Source: Bacteroidota bacterium (GTDB lineage: Bacteria; Bacteroidota; Bacteroidia; Cytophagales; Cyclobacteriaceae). Taken from it: a stretch of DNA of 64,000 nt. The notes under the pieces were generated by a model. That model was not told where the DNA came from. It was given only the letters and a program-made list of their open reading frames with translations, and ran no database searches. Positions 45,319 to 53,537 of this stretch are shown in pieces (the stretch's first letter is position 1; the number at the start of each line of letters is the position of its first letter). Location of the stretch: NCBI GenBank assembly GCA_018267275.1, contig JAFDYV010000004.1, positions 310,001 through 374,000 of the forward strand. The letters are read 5' to 3'. Position numbers and translations under genes: made by a program.

Positions 45319-46197
45319 ATGATCGACTACCGCGCCACGCCCATTATTGAAATTGTAACACCTGAAACCAATGAACAAAACATCAGACTATTGGTGAGGC
45401 GTGAAGATCTCAACCACCCGTTTGTTTCGGGCAACAAGTGGTGGAAACTTAAATACAATTTAGAAGAAGCCGTCAGGCTCAGTCACCACAAATTACTGAC
45501 TTTCGGTGGGGCGTACTCGAACCATATTTTTGCCACCGCTGCCGCGGGAAAAGAACTGGGATTGAAAACCATTGGCGTGATCCGTGGGGAAAAAACCCTT
45601 CCATTAAATCACACCCTCAAATTCGCGGAGAGCTGCGGAATGGAGTTGCACTACATCTCGCGCGAAGAGTACCGAAAGAAAACAGAGCCAGATTTCATTC
45701 AACAGCTTCAAAACTTATTTGGTGATTTTTATTTGATCCCGGAAGGAGGAACAAATGACTTGGCTATTAAAGGCTGCGCGGAATGGGCATTGAAGCTCGA
45801 GCAGGAAACCAAATTTGATTACATGTGTCTGGCTGTGGGTACCGGTGGCACGATGGCGGGGCTTATCAATGGGTTGAGTCCCCTTAAAAAAGTAATTGGA
45901 TTTCCGGTTTTAAAGGGTGCGCAATTTTTGGAAGGCGAAATTGAAAAGCAGTTAAACATTAACTCTAAAAATTGGTCGCTGGCATATGATTACCATTTTG
46001 GCGGTTATGGAAAATCGAATTCCGTTTTGGAAAACTTTATCACTAAGATGAAAGCGGAACACCAATTGCCCCTCGATAAAGTATACACGGGCAAAATGTT
46101 GTATGGAGTGCTTGACCTGATTCGCAGCCGCTACTTTACTGAAGGCTCTAACATTTTGGTTTTGCATACCGGTGGGTTGCAAACAAACTACTTGTAG
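45319..46197 (+). CDS. PLP-dependent D-cysteine desulfhydrase/ACC deaminase-like enzyme
   Basis: 292 residues in the tryptophan-synthase-beta (fold II) PLP group. The PLP lysine is in VSGNKWWKLKYN near residue 40, followed by LLTFGGAYSNHIFATAAAGKELG, and VGTGGTMAGL binds the phosphate. This layout is typical of 1-aminocyclopropane-1-carboxylate deaminase/D-cysteine desulfhydrase relatives; most bacterial ones in this group act as D-cysteine desulfhydrases. The member is slightly shorter than usual (292 versus about 330). It follows a divergent gap with the palindrome. Confidence 0.85.
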   Translation: MIDYRATPIIEIVTPETNEQNIRLLVRREDLNHPFVSGNKWWKLKYNLEEAVRLSHHKLLTFGGAYSNHIFATAAAGKELGLKTIGVIRGEKTLPLNHTLKFAESCGMELHYISREEYRKKTEPDFIQQLQNLFGDFYLIPEGGTNDLAIKGCAEWALKLEQETKFDYMCLAVGTGGTMAGLINGLSPLKKVIGFPVLKGAQFLEGEIEKQLNINSKNWSLAYDYHFGGYGKSNSVLENFITKMKAEHQLPLDKVYTGKMLYGVLDLIRSRYFTEGSNILVLHTGGLQTNYL

Positions 46198-46227
46198 GAG
46201 CAGCTGTGAATCTGTGGCATCTTCAGA

Positions 46228-46605
46228 TCAATAAAACGCATCCTCAAAATGCTTCACCTCCGTTTCGCCATTCAGCTCTAAAACCGAAACGATATCATAC
46301 CGAACATTGCCTTTCCAGCCAATTTTGTATTGATATTCCACCGCAGCATCTACCACATTACGGGCTTTTTTGTAGTCAACAAAATCTTCGGGGTATCCAA
46401 ATGCTGCGGAAGTGCGATACTTTACCTCCACAAACACCAGCCAGTTGTTTTTTCTCGCAATCAAATCAATTTCATTTCGCTTGTGGCGAAAGTTACGCTC
46501 CAAAATTTCAAAGCCCTTGCGTTCTAAATATTGCGCGGCCAAGTACTCACCTTCTTTACCCTTTTTAATTTTATCGCTCACGATATATGCGTTACCTTTG
46601 CTCAC
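46228..46605 (-). CDS. YraN-family nuclease-fold protein
   Basis: 125 residues from GTG 46605; a second GTG eight codons in is possible. The PD-(D/E)XK-like core is complete: KGEYLAAQYLERKGFEILERNFRHKRNEIDLIARKNNWLVFVEVKYRTS with the Asp of EIDLI and the E-x-K of FVEVKYR. YraN/UPF0102 proteins are Holliday-junction-resolvase-like and thought to act on DNA, but no reaction is firmly known. It is divergent from the phosphosugar isomerase gene; its start overlaps that gene's promoter. Confidence 0.9.
   Translation of the reverse strand: MSKGNAYIVSDKIKKGKEGEYLAAQYLERKGFEILERNFRHKRNEIDLIARKNNWLVFVEVKYRTSAAFGYPEDFVDYKKARNVVDAAVEYQYKIGWKGNVRYDIVSVLELNGETEVKHFEDAFY
46593..46600 (+). promoter_or_regulatory. 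-7 element before the phosphosugar isomerase gene
   Basis: TACCTTTG matches TAnnTTTG and lies 24 bases before the ATG at 46624. It overlaps the start of the divergent yraN gene. Confidence 0.5.
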
Positions 46606-46623
46606 TCGAAATTAACATTTGAA

Positions 46624-47622
46624 ATGAAGAAATTGATAGAGGGCTTTACGTTGCAGCTTGCCAGTGCATTAAAAATCGGGCAGTCGGTGGATTTGGTGAG
46701 GCCCGGCAGTGACATTCGCAACATATTGATCACAGGCATGGGCGGTTCAGGCATCGGTGCAGACTTAGTAAAGTCGCTCACGTTTGGGCGCGTACCCATT
46801 CCCATCACCGTTTCGAAAGGGTACAACATTCCTCAGTTTGTAAGTCCGCATACGTTGTTTATCGCCTGCTCTTATTCTGGTGAAACAGAAGAAACATTGG
46901 CAGCCATTCACAAAGCGATGTTGAAGCGGGCCCACATCATATGCATCACCTCGGGTGGGAAAATGCTGGAGTTGGCGAAGGAGTATAATTTGTTTTGGAT
47001 TCAAATTCCGGGTGGCTCAAAAAGCCCACGTGCCAACATCGGCTACTTGATGGTTTCCTTGCTGTACGCGCTTTATCATACCAATTTGATTGGAGCAGCC
47101 TTCATGAAAGAAACTGAAAATGCAATTGAGTACCTGGACCGTGGTGAAAAAGCCATTCAATCTGAGGCGGAGTTGATAGCGAAGAAATTGCGCGGCAAGC
47201 TGCCGATTATTTATTGCGATGAACGGTTGCGTGCCATGGCCACTCGTTTTCAAAATCAAATCAACGAAAACGCCAAGCAGATTGCCCACATCAATACCTT
47301 CCCCGAAATGAACCACAACGAAATTGTGGGATGGCAGTTTCCTGAAGCTGTTTTGCAACAGGCGCAGGTGATTTACTTGTATTCCGACCACGACCATGAG
47401 CGTGTGGAAAAACGGATGGAGATTTGTCGTGATATTTTTGAAAAGAAATCGAACCCGATTATCGACATCGTGGCTGAAGGTGCTTCATTATTAGAACAAT
47501 ATTATTACTTGATTCACCTCACCGACTGGATTTCGTATTTCTTGGCAAGGGAAAATGGCGTAGATGCAGATGCGGTAGAGGCAGAACAGTTTGTGAAAGA
47601 GGAGTTGAGTAAAGCTAAGTGA
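46624..47622 (+). CDS. Bifunctional phosphoglucose/phosphomannose isomerase
   Basis: 332 residues from ATG 46624 (MKKLIEGFTLQLASALKIG); the longer frame runs back into yraN. An N-terminal SIS domain holds the sugar-phosphate site (ILITGMGGSGIGADLVKSL near residue 38, SYSGETEETLAAI near 90) and the C-terminal half is the second SIS/PGI-PMI C domain (FPEMNHNEIVGWQFP with the catalytic His/Glu). These enzymes interconvert glucose, mannose and fructose 6-phosphates in cytoplasmic sugar metabolism. Its stop codon overlaps the GTG of the lipB gene. Confidence 0.9.
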   Translation: MKKLIEGFTLQLASALKIGQSVDLVRPGSDIRNILITGMGGSGIGADLVKSLTFGRVPIPITVSKGYNIPQFVSPHTLFIACSYSGETEETLAAIHKAMLKRAHIICITSGGKMLELAKEYNLFWIQIPGGSKSPRANIGYLMVSLLYALYHTNLIGAAFMKETENAIEYLDRGEKAIQSEAELIAKKLRGKLPIIYCDERLRAMATRFQNQINENAKQIAHINTFPEMNHNEIVGWQFPEAVLQQAQVIYLYSDHDHERVEKRMEICRDIFEKKSNPIIDIVAEGASLLEQYYYLIHLTDWISYFLARENGVDADAVEAEQFVKEELSKAK

Positions 47623-48329
47623 ATATCCTTATCAACAAACAAACCCAATTTATCGATTTAGGCCTTGTCGATTACCAACAAGCATGGGACTACCAAACCC
47701 AGTTGTTCAACCGAATATTAGAAATCAAAAAAGAAAATCGCGATAAGCCAGCGCAAGACCAACAACCAACGCCCAACTATCTTTTATTTTGCGAACACCC
47801 GCACGTATTCACGCTTGGCAAAAGCGGTGACGAAAAAAACTTGTTGATTAACATACAACAGCTTGCAGACATCGGAGCAACGTATTACCACATCAACCGT
47901 GGCGGAGATATTACTTACCACGGCCCCGGACAAATTGTTGTGTATCCAATCTTCGACCTCGAAAACTTTTTTACAGACATCCACCAATATATGCGCCTGT
48001 TAGAAGAGTCGGTGATACTAACTTTGAAAGAGTTAGGAATCGAGTCTGGCCGAATCAAAGGGCTTACAGGCGTGTGGCTGGGCGAAGGCGAGCAAGCGAG
48101 AAAAATCTGTGCACTGGGAGTAAAATCAAGCCGTTGGGTAACCATGCACGGGTTGGCTTTTAACGTAAATACCAACTTGAGTTATTTTGATTACATCGTT
48201 CCGTGTGGCATAGATGATAAAGCCGTAACATCTGTTGCCAAAGAAGTAGGTGGGCAAGTGGATATCGCTTCTATCAAAAATCAATTATCGAGAAAACTGG
48301 AGTCTTTATTTGAACTGCAGTTGACGTAG
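47619..48329 (+). CDS. lipB: Octanoyl-[acyl-carrier-protein] transferase LipB
   Basis: 236 residues from GTG 47619, which overlaps the preceding TGA (GTGA). Diagnostic regions: CEHPHVFTLGKSG, RGGDITYHGPGQIVVYPI, the lysine loop in KICALGVKSSRWVTMHGLAFNVN, and IVPCGIDDKAVTSVA with the catalytic Cys. LipB moves octanoate from ACP to the lipoyl domains of 2-oxoacid dehydrogenases and GcvH; LipA then adds sulphur. The insertion of about ten residues after residue 45 is modest. Coupling with a sugar isomerase is probably only a matter of operon layout. Confidence 0.93.
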   Translation: MNILINKQTQFIDLGLVDYQQAWDYQTQLFNRILEIKKENRDKPAQDQQPTPNYLLFCEHPHVFTLGKSGDEKNLLINIQQLADIGATYYHINRGGDITYHGPGQIVVYPIFDLENFFTDIHQYMRLLEESVILTLKELGIESGRIKGLTGVWLGEGEQARKICALGVKSSRWVTMHGLAFNVNTNLSYFDYIVPCGIDDKAVTSVAKEVGGQVDIASIKNQLSRKLESLFELQLT

Positions 48330-48357
48330 CACGTTACTTAAACCCTTAACGCGAATA

Positions 48358-48762
48358 ATGATCAAAGACATTAAAATTCCAGAAGTAAAGAACGTTACGC
48401 TAGCCGTGGTGCAAGAAAAGAACAACCTACAGCAAACGGAGTGGAAAGTGTATCTCATCAACAACAACCCAGTTGCCATTGAGAACACACTCGTGGCAAG
48501 CAGCGGCTATGGCGAAAAAGATGGTGAATCACAACGCACTTCAACTTTGCGGCATTTTTTGCAGACGGTGCCTTCGAATGGCTTTGCGTTAATTGAGCCA
48601 CTGGATGATAAAGTTCTTCACCTCAACAATGAGTATTGGGTGAGCTACTACATCGGAAGTCAAATTTATGATAAGCGTTTTGTTTTCGTACCAGATTCTA
48701 TCAAAGAAGAGAACTTAACGCATATCAAAGAAATTGGCCAGAAAGGAATCTTACATTCTTGA
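48358..48762 (+). CDS. Conserved hypothetical cytoplasmic protein
   Basis: 134 residues, no signal or membrane span. The sequence opens with IKDIKIPEVKNVTLAVVQEKNNLQQTEWKVYLIN and continues as a strand-rich domain (ENTLVASSGYG, TLRHFLQTVPSNGFALIEPLDD, NEYWVSYYIG, DKRFVFVPDSI). The pattern of strands and the absence of catalytic residues suggest a small beta-sandwich or chaperone-like fold. It looks like a conserved gene of this phylum but I do not recognise a named family. It lies between lipB and an endonuclease/phosphatase gene on the same strand. Confidence 0.7.
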   Translation: MIKDIKIPEVKNVTLAVVQEKNNLQQTEWKVYLINNNPVAIENTLVASSGYGEKDGESQRTSTLRHFLQTVPSNGFALIEPLDDKVLHLNNEYWVSYYIGSQIYDKRFVFVPDSIKEENLTHIKEIGQKGILHS

Positions 48763-48777
48763 TGCTACAAGATTCAG

Positions 48778-49677
48778 ATGAGGTTGGCAATCGTCACTGC
48801 AGTACTTTTAATTTTCTTACTGCCGCAACTACAGGCGCAAGACAGTTTGCGCATTCTATCTTGGAACGTGAAGATGCTTCCAGGCATTGCCAAAGGGAAC
48901 AATCGCAGGGCGAAGGCCATTGTGGAACAGATTCAAAAACATTCATATGACGTAATTGTGTTTCAAGAGACTTTTCAGCCACGCGCGCGCAACATTATTG
49001 CCAAAAGGCTTAAGGTCAATTATCCTTATCAAACCAAAGTACTCAACAAAAAAGCTTTAGCCCTTAAAACAAACGGAGGTGTCATGGTGATTTCGCGCCA
49101 CCCGATTGGCGAAGTAAAAGAAATCAGGTACTCTAAAAGAGAAGGTATTGACCGGATGGCGCGCAAAGGTGCATTGTTAGCAGAGGTGGATTTGGGCAAT
49201 CGGAAAATTCAAATAGTAGGCACACACTTGCAGGCTTTCGGTTCTACTGAAACAATGTATGCACAATACCGTGAGTTGCACGATCAACTATTGGCCGCTC
49301 ATGAAGAACCGGGTGTGGTACAAATTGTTTGTGGCGACTTTAACACGATCAAAAAACTACCACCGCAACTGCCGCCATCTGTTACACAATCAATGGTTGA
49401 GCGCTTGGCGCGCTATGATGTGATGATGAAAACACTGCGCACTCAAGACGGTGATCTCGCGGGCGACCAGCAATTTACGATGGATAGGCCCTATAATGAT
49501 TTATGCAAGAGCCGAAAGGAGTATCGGCTGCTTATCGACTATTGCTTGCTCAAACCTAATGGCCTACAGAATGTCAATGCAAGGCGAGAGGTAAAAATCA
49601 TGCGTCACCCATGGCACAAAAAATATAACGACCTGTCCGATCATTTCGCGCTAGAAGCATTACTTACATTTCAGTAA
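48778..49677 (+). CDS. Secreted endonuclease/exonuclease/phosphatase (EEP) family protein
   Basis: 299 residues. A signal peptide (MRLAIVTAVLLIFLLPQLQAQ) precedes the EEP fold: LRILSWNVKMLPG with the metal-binding Asn, VIVFQETF with the Glu, GTHLQAFG with the His, GDFNTIK, and DLSDHFAL with the last Asp-His pair. The absence of an acidic cluster in the N-terminal loop and the export signal suggest a sphingomyelinase-like or other phosphodiesterase acting outside the cytoplasm rather than a DNase. Substrate unknown. The gene starts just 15 bases after the upstream stop. Confidence 0.87.
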   Translation: MRLAIVTAVLLIFLLPQLQAQDSLRILSWNVKMLPGIAKGNNRRAKAIVEQIQKHSYDVIVFQETFQPRARNIIAKRLKVNYPYQTKVLNKKALALKTNGGVMVISRHPIGEVKEIRYSKREGIDRMARKGALLAEVDLGNRKIQIVGTHLQAFGSTETMYAQYRELHDQLLAAHEEPGVVQIVCGDFNTIKKLPPQLPPSVTQSMVERLARYDVMMKTLRTQDGDLAGDQQFTMDRPYNDLCKSRKEYRLLIDYCLLKPNGLQNVNARREVKIMRHPWHKKYNDLSDHFALEALLTFQ

Positions 49678-49712
49678 TGTTTCGCTAACTTTGATGTCCT
49701 TATCGATACCGT

Positions 49713-50372
49713 ATGTCTATTCAAAAAAGATTCAGCTCCCAAGACTTAGAGCGCATCAAAGCGGCTGTGCGCACGGCCGAAGACAAAATTTCCGGAGAAA
49801 TTGTGCCTGTATTTGTTGAGAAAAGCGACATTTATACCATCTCATTATACAGAGGTTTTTTGGCATTCGCTGCGTTAGCATTCTTGGCCATCATACTTTT
49901 TGATCGCTACGCCAATTATTTTCAAGATTTGGCAGTGTATGATCCGCTCATGATTTTTTTATGGGTGGTAATGGTGGGCATGTTGGGTGCGTTGATTACG
50001 CACTATGTAGATCCTTTGAAGCGACTAATGATGAGCCAAACCCATTTGGACCGCGCCACGCGCCAACGGGCCGAAAATGCCTTTTTGGAAGAAGAGGTTT
50101 TCGCCACACGGCACCGCACGGGCATCATGATTTTTGTTTCGTTCTTCGAGCGCGAAGTAATTGTGATGGCCGACCGAGGCATCAGTAAAGTAGTAGAACA
50201 AAAAGAGTGGGACAAACTGGTGCGCGGCATCACGCAAAACATTAAACAAGGCAAAGTAACAGAGGGCATTGAGGCCGCCATCTTGCGCAGTGGAGAGATC
50301 TTGCTCGAAAAAGGTTTCATCAAAACCAAGGATGACGTAAATGAATTGCGTGACGACTTGCGCATGGAATAA
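49713..50372 (+). CDS. TPM-domain protein, membrane form (first of three)
   Basis: 219 residues. The TPM (YgcG/Psb32-like) domain covers the start (FSSQDLERIKAAVRTAEDKISGEIVPVFVEKSD) and the region after two membrane helices (HRTGIMIFVSFFEREVIVMADRGISKVVEQKEWDKLVRGI). There is no signal peptide; the helices at about 45-95 anchor it in the inner membrane. TPM proteins in other organisms are phosphatase-like or assist membrane-protein repair; none is defined in this phylum. It is followed directly by two related genes, 12 bases after its stop. Confidence 0.88.
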   Translation: MSIQKRFSSQDLERIKAAVRTAEDKISGEIVPVFVEKSDIYTISLYRGFLAFAALAFLAIILFDRYANYFQDLAVYDPLMIFLWVVMVGMLGALITHYVDPLKRLMMSQTHLDRATRQRAENAFLEEEVFATRHRTGIMIFVSFFEREVIVMADRGISKVVEQKEWDKLVRGITQNIKQGKVTEGIEAAILRSGEILLEKGFIKTKDDVNELRDDLRME

Positions 50373-50384
50373 GTGATAGATGCA

Positions 50385-51113
50385 ATGAAGGTTACGCAAC
50401 GGATTCTCTTTTATTTTCTCTTCGCAATTAGTGCAAGCTCTTTTGCACAAGCCCCAATACCCGAGTATGGCGGCAAGCGTGTCTACGATTTGGCTGGAGT
50501 GCTTTCACCAGGGGCGGTAGCGCAATTGGAACAAACCCTGATGAACGAGCGCGACTCCACCACCAACCAAATAGGCATTTTGATCATCCCCTCTTTGCAA
50601 GGTGAGGACATTGATGGCTACAGCATTCGTGTGGCCGAAAAATGGAAATTGGGAGATCAAAAAAATGACAATGGCGTCATTCTGGTTATTGCTGTGCAAG
50701 ATCGCAAGATCCGGATTGAAGTGGGGCAAGGTTTGGAGGGCAGATTAACCGATGCGCTCTCCAGCCGCATCAACCGCAATGAAATCATTCCCTACATCAA
50801 GCAAGGCGATTACGACACAGGCGTAACGGTGGGCGTGGCCGCCATCATCAAAGCAATTAAAGGCGAGTATAAAGATCCTAACCCCGGCAAAAGAAGACGC
50901 GGAGGCAAAGGAAGTTCACCGCTTACTACCATTATCATTATTATCATCATACTTGCCATTCTTTCGCGCAGAGGTGGTGGCGGGCTTGGGGGCTATTGGG
51001 CAGCCGGTACCTTGTTGGGTGGTGGCGGTGGCGGATTTGGCGGAAGCTCCGGTTCGTGGGAGTCGGGTGGTGGTGGAAGTTTTGGCGGTGGTGGATCGAG
51101 TGACTCGTGGTAG
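50385..51113 (+). CDS. YgcG-type TPM-domain protein (second of three)
   Basis: About 242 residues from ATG 50385, giving a signal peptide ending SFAQ; GTG 50373 is the alternative. The TPM domain (about 25-170) shows VYDLAGVLSPGAVAQLEQTL, STTNQIGILIIPSLQGEDIDGYSIRVAEKWKLG, DNGVILVIAVQDRKIRIEVGQGLEG and DAGV-type residues. A linker, one hydrophobic helix and a tail of GGGSFGGGGSS type ending SW follow. Exported with a C-terminal membrane anchor and a Gly/Ser-rich tail, as in YgcG. It is a close relative of the next gene and probably arose by tandem duplication. Confidence 0.9.
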   Translation: MKVTQRILFYFLFAISASSFAQAPIPEYGGKRVYDLAGVLSPGAVAQLEQTLMNERDSTTNQIGILIIPSLQGEDIDGYSIRVAEKWKLGDQKNDNGVILVIAVQDRKIRIEVGQGLEGRLTDALSSRINRNEIIPYIKQGDYDTGVTVGVAAIIKAIKGEYKDPNPGKRRRGGKGSSPLTTIIIIIIILAILSRRGGGGLGGYWAAGTLLGGGGGGFGGSSGSWESGGGGSFGGGGSSDSW

Positions 51114-51130
51114 TTTTTCTATTTGTGAAT

Positions 51131-52108
51131 ATGAGATACGAATCGAAAAAAGTAGGCAGTAGGCAGTGGGCAGTAGGCAGGTTAGTTCTCGACTGCAAAC
51201 TGCAGACTGCTTACTGCTTACTTCTCTTAGTGCTTTTGCTTTACTCTAACCTCGCCAATGCTCAAAAGCAAGTACCCGAACTCTGGAACCTGCGCGTGCA
51301 TGACGATGCCAAAGTGTTGAAACAAGAAACCATTGATAGGCTGGAAAATCAGCTCAAAGCGTACGAAGACTCCACCACCAACCAGATTGCAATTTTAACG
51401 ATCACATCGTTGGACGGTGATGTAATCGAAGACTATTCAATGCGTGTGGTGGAAAAATGGAAACTAGGTACGAAGAACAACGACAATGGTGTATTAATTT
51501 TGGTGGCAGTAGACGATCATAAGATGCGCATTGAAGTGGGCCAAGGTTTGGAGGGCGTGCTTACCGATGCCTTGTGCAATCGCATTATTCGCAATGAAAT
51601 GGCACCGGCTTTTCGGCAGGGCGATTTTGATGCAGGCGTTACCGCGGCAGTCAACTCGGTGATAAAAGGCATTGGCGGAGAATACAAAGCCGAAGATGGC
51701 GGTGGTTCGAACGATTTCGATTCGATGGATACCGCGACAAAAATTGTAGTCGGTTCTATCATTTTCATTTTCCTGGGCGTGTTTGCGAGTATTGGCCTGT
51801 TTTCAAAAGGCTGGATGACGTGGGTATTGTATGCGTTTTTGATGCCGTTCTATGCCGCCTTTTTAGGTTTGCTCATTAATTGGTGGATATTTTTGGGTTA
51901 TCTTATTTTTTACCCGTTGCTCAGGCTGTGGATCGTAAAGAGCGGGCGCAAGCTCCTAGAATGGCAATCATCGGGTGGAGGTTCGGGCCGAGGGTGGTCA
52001 TCAGGTTCTGGCTCGTCTTCCAGCAGCAGCAGTTGGTCGAGCAGTGGCAGCAGTTTTTCTGGCGGAGGCGGCAGCTTTGGTGGTGGCGGCAGCAGCGGGA
52101 GTTGGTAG
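51131..52108 (+). CDS. YgcG-type TPM-domain protein (third of three)
   Basis: About 325 residues. The frame opens at GTG 51107, inside the previous gene's last codons; ATG 51131 is taken as start, but the first 30 codons run through a heptad repeat (51151-51222) so the signal peptide is oddly long (core LLLLVLLLYSNLANAQ). The TPM domain (about 55-200) shares VRVVEKWKLGTKNNDNGVLI-like and HKMRIEVGQGLEG sequence with the preceding gene; it then has three or four membrane helices and a Ser/Gly tail ending GSW. Export is likely. The 5' end may have been rebuilt by repeat insertion. Confidence 0.82.
   Translation: MRYESKKVGSRQWAVGRLVLDCKLQTAYCLLLLVLLLYSNLANAQKQVPELWNLRVHDDAKVLKQETIDRLENQLKAYEDSTTNQIAILTITSLDGDVIEDYSMRVVEKWKLGTKNNDNGVLILVAVDDHKMRIEVGQGLEGVLTDALCNRIIRNEMAPAFRQGDFDAGVTAAVNSVIKGIGGEYKAEDGGGSNDFDSMDTATKIVVGSIIFIFLGVFASIGLFSKGWMTWVLYAFLMPFYAAFLGLLINWWIFLGYLIFYPLLRLWIVKSGRKLLEWQSSGGGSGRGWSSGSGSSSSSSSWSSSGSSFSGGGGSFGGGGSSGSW
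51151..51222. repeat. Heptad inverted-repeat element at the start of the third TPM gene
   Basis: Left arm 51151-51178 is four 7-base units (AGTAGGC twice, AGTGGGC, AGTAGGC). Right arm 51195-51222 is GCAAACT, GCAGACT, GCTTACT, GCTTACT, whose reverse complements are AGTAAGC twice, AGTCTGC and AGTTTGC. The arms match at 22 of 28 positions and are 16 bases apart. It lies within the coding frame of the third TPM gene. Confidence 0.75.
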
Positions 52109-52165
52109 ACCTTTTTCTCTATACGTCTAGCTCTTCAGAAGACAAATTAACACACTTGCCAATCC

Positions 52166-52200
52166 GCTATTTGCCATTGACTATTGGCGATGGTCTATTA
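52166..52200. repeat. Run of five 7-base units before glyA
   Basis: Units GCTATTT, GCCATTG, ACTATTG, GCGATGG and TCTATTA follow the plan RCTATTG. GCCAAT and ATTGGC bracket the centre, so a short hairpin is also possible. It occupies the spacer upstream of glyA. Confidence 0.5.
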
Positions 52201-52226
52201 CTTTTGCCATTCCTTATTCTATTACA

Positions 52227-53498
52227 ATGAAACGCGACAAACTCATCTTCGACCTTATTGAAAAAGAGAAGCAACGCCAAGAGCATGGCATTGAATTGAT
52301 TGCCTCTGAGAACTTCACCTCTCCGCAGGTAATGAAAGCACAGGGCTCCGTGCTCACCAACAAATATGCCGAAGGCCTGCCCGGCAAGCGGTATTATGGT
52401 GGTTGCGAAGTAGTAGATGAAGTGGAGCAATTGGCCATCGATCGAATTAAAGAATTGTTTGGCGCAGAATGGGCCAATGTGCAACCGCATTCGGGCGCAC
52501 AAGCCAACGCAGCAGTAATGCTTGCGTGTTTGAAACCAGGTGATAAAATTTTGGGTTTCGACCTTTCGCACGGAGGGCACTTAACACATGGATCAGCTGT
52601 TAACTTTTCAGGTAAGTTATACCAACCTTCGTTTTACGGAGTAGAGCAAGAAACCGGGTTGATCGATTTTGACAAGGTGATTGAAATCGCAGAACGCGAA
52701 AAACCGAAAATGATTATTTGCGGAGCTTCTGCATACAGCCGCGATTGGGATTACAAAAAATTGCGTGAGGCTGCCGATCGCGTAGGCGCGGTGTTGTTGG
52801 CCGATATTTCTCATCCTGCAGGGCTTATTGCACGTGGTTTATTAAATGACCCGATGGAGCATTGCCACATCGTGACAACCACAACGCACAAAACATTGCG
52901 TGGGCCACGCGGAGGTTTGATCATGGTGGGTAAAAACATCGATAACCCATTTGGTTTGAAGACACCCAAAGGCGAATTGCGCAAGCTAGGATCTGTTTTG
53001 GATTCCGGTGTTTTCCCCGGCACACAAGGCGGGCCATTGGAGCACGTGATTGCCGCAAAGGCAATCGCATTTGGCGAAGCACTTTCGGATGAGTACATGG
53101 AGTACATTGTGCAGGTGTCAAAGAACGCCAAAGCAATGGCATCTGCCTTTGTTCAGAAAGGCTACAAAATTATTTCCGGAGGCACCGATAATCATTTGAT
53201 GTTGATTGATCTCCGTTCAAAAAATCTTACCGGTAAAATTGCAGAGGAGGCACTCATTAAGGCAGACATCACCATCAATAAAAACATGGTGCCGTTCGAT
53301 ACCCAGTCACCCATGGTAACATCGGGCATGCGCATCGGCACACCTGCTGTAACCACACGCGGCCTGAAAGAGAAAGATGTGGTGAAGGTGGTTGACCTCA
53401 TTGATGAGGCTTTGCAAAAGCCAGCAGACGACAAACATTTAAAAGCTGTAAAACGCAAGGTAAACGCGTTGATGAAAAAGTTTCCGCTGTTCAGCTAA
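52227..53498 (+). CDS. glyA: Serine hydroxymethyltransferase
   Basis: 423 residues, normal for the family. It is a cytoplasmic PLP enzyme that converts serine and tetrahydrofolate to glycine and 5,10-methylene-THF, feeding one-carbon units into nucleotide and methionine synthesis. Visible marks: [11 protein letters not shown] at the N-terminus, [13 protein letters not shown] (cofactor and folate contacts), [17 protein letters not shown] ring, [22 protein letters not shown], and [13 protein letters not shown] with the PLP Lys near residue 226. It begins a run of tatC, rpiB and prmA on the same strand. Confidence 0.97.
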   Translation: MKRDKLIFDLIEKEKQRQEHGIELIASENFTSPQVMKAQGSVLTNKYAEGLPGKRYYGGCEVVDEVEQLAIDRIKELFGAEWANVQPHSGAQANAAVMLACLKPGDKILGFDLSHGGHLTHGSAVNFSGKLYQPSFYGVEQETGLIDFDKVIEIAEREKPKMIICGASAYSRDWDYKKLREAADRVGAVLLADISHPAGLIARGLLNDPMEHCHIVTTTTHKTLRGPRGGLIMVGKNIDNPFGLKTPKGELRKLGSVLDSGVFPGTQGGPLEHVIAAKAIAFGEALSDEYMEYIVQVSKNAKAMASAFVQKGYKIISGGTDNHLMLIDLRSKNLTGKIAEEALIKADITINKNMVPFDTQSPMVTSGMRIGTPAVTTRGLKEKDVVKVVDLIDEALQKPADDKHLKAVKRKVNALMKKFPLFS

Positions 53499-53537
53499 TA
53501 AGTAACTCCAATCCTGAAAGACAAACCGTGTTGAAGC

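Noticed and set aside
51151..51222. CRISPR array
   Set aside because: Units are seven bases, contiguous without spacers, and arranged as inverted arms.
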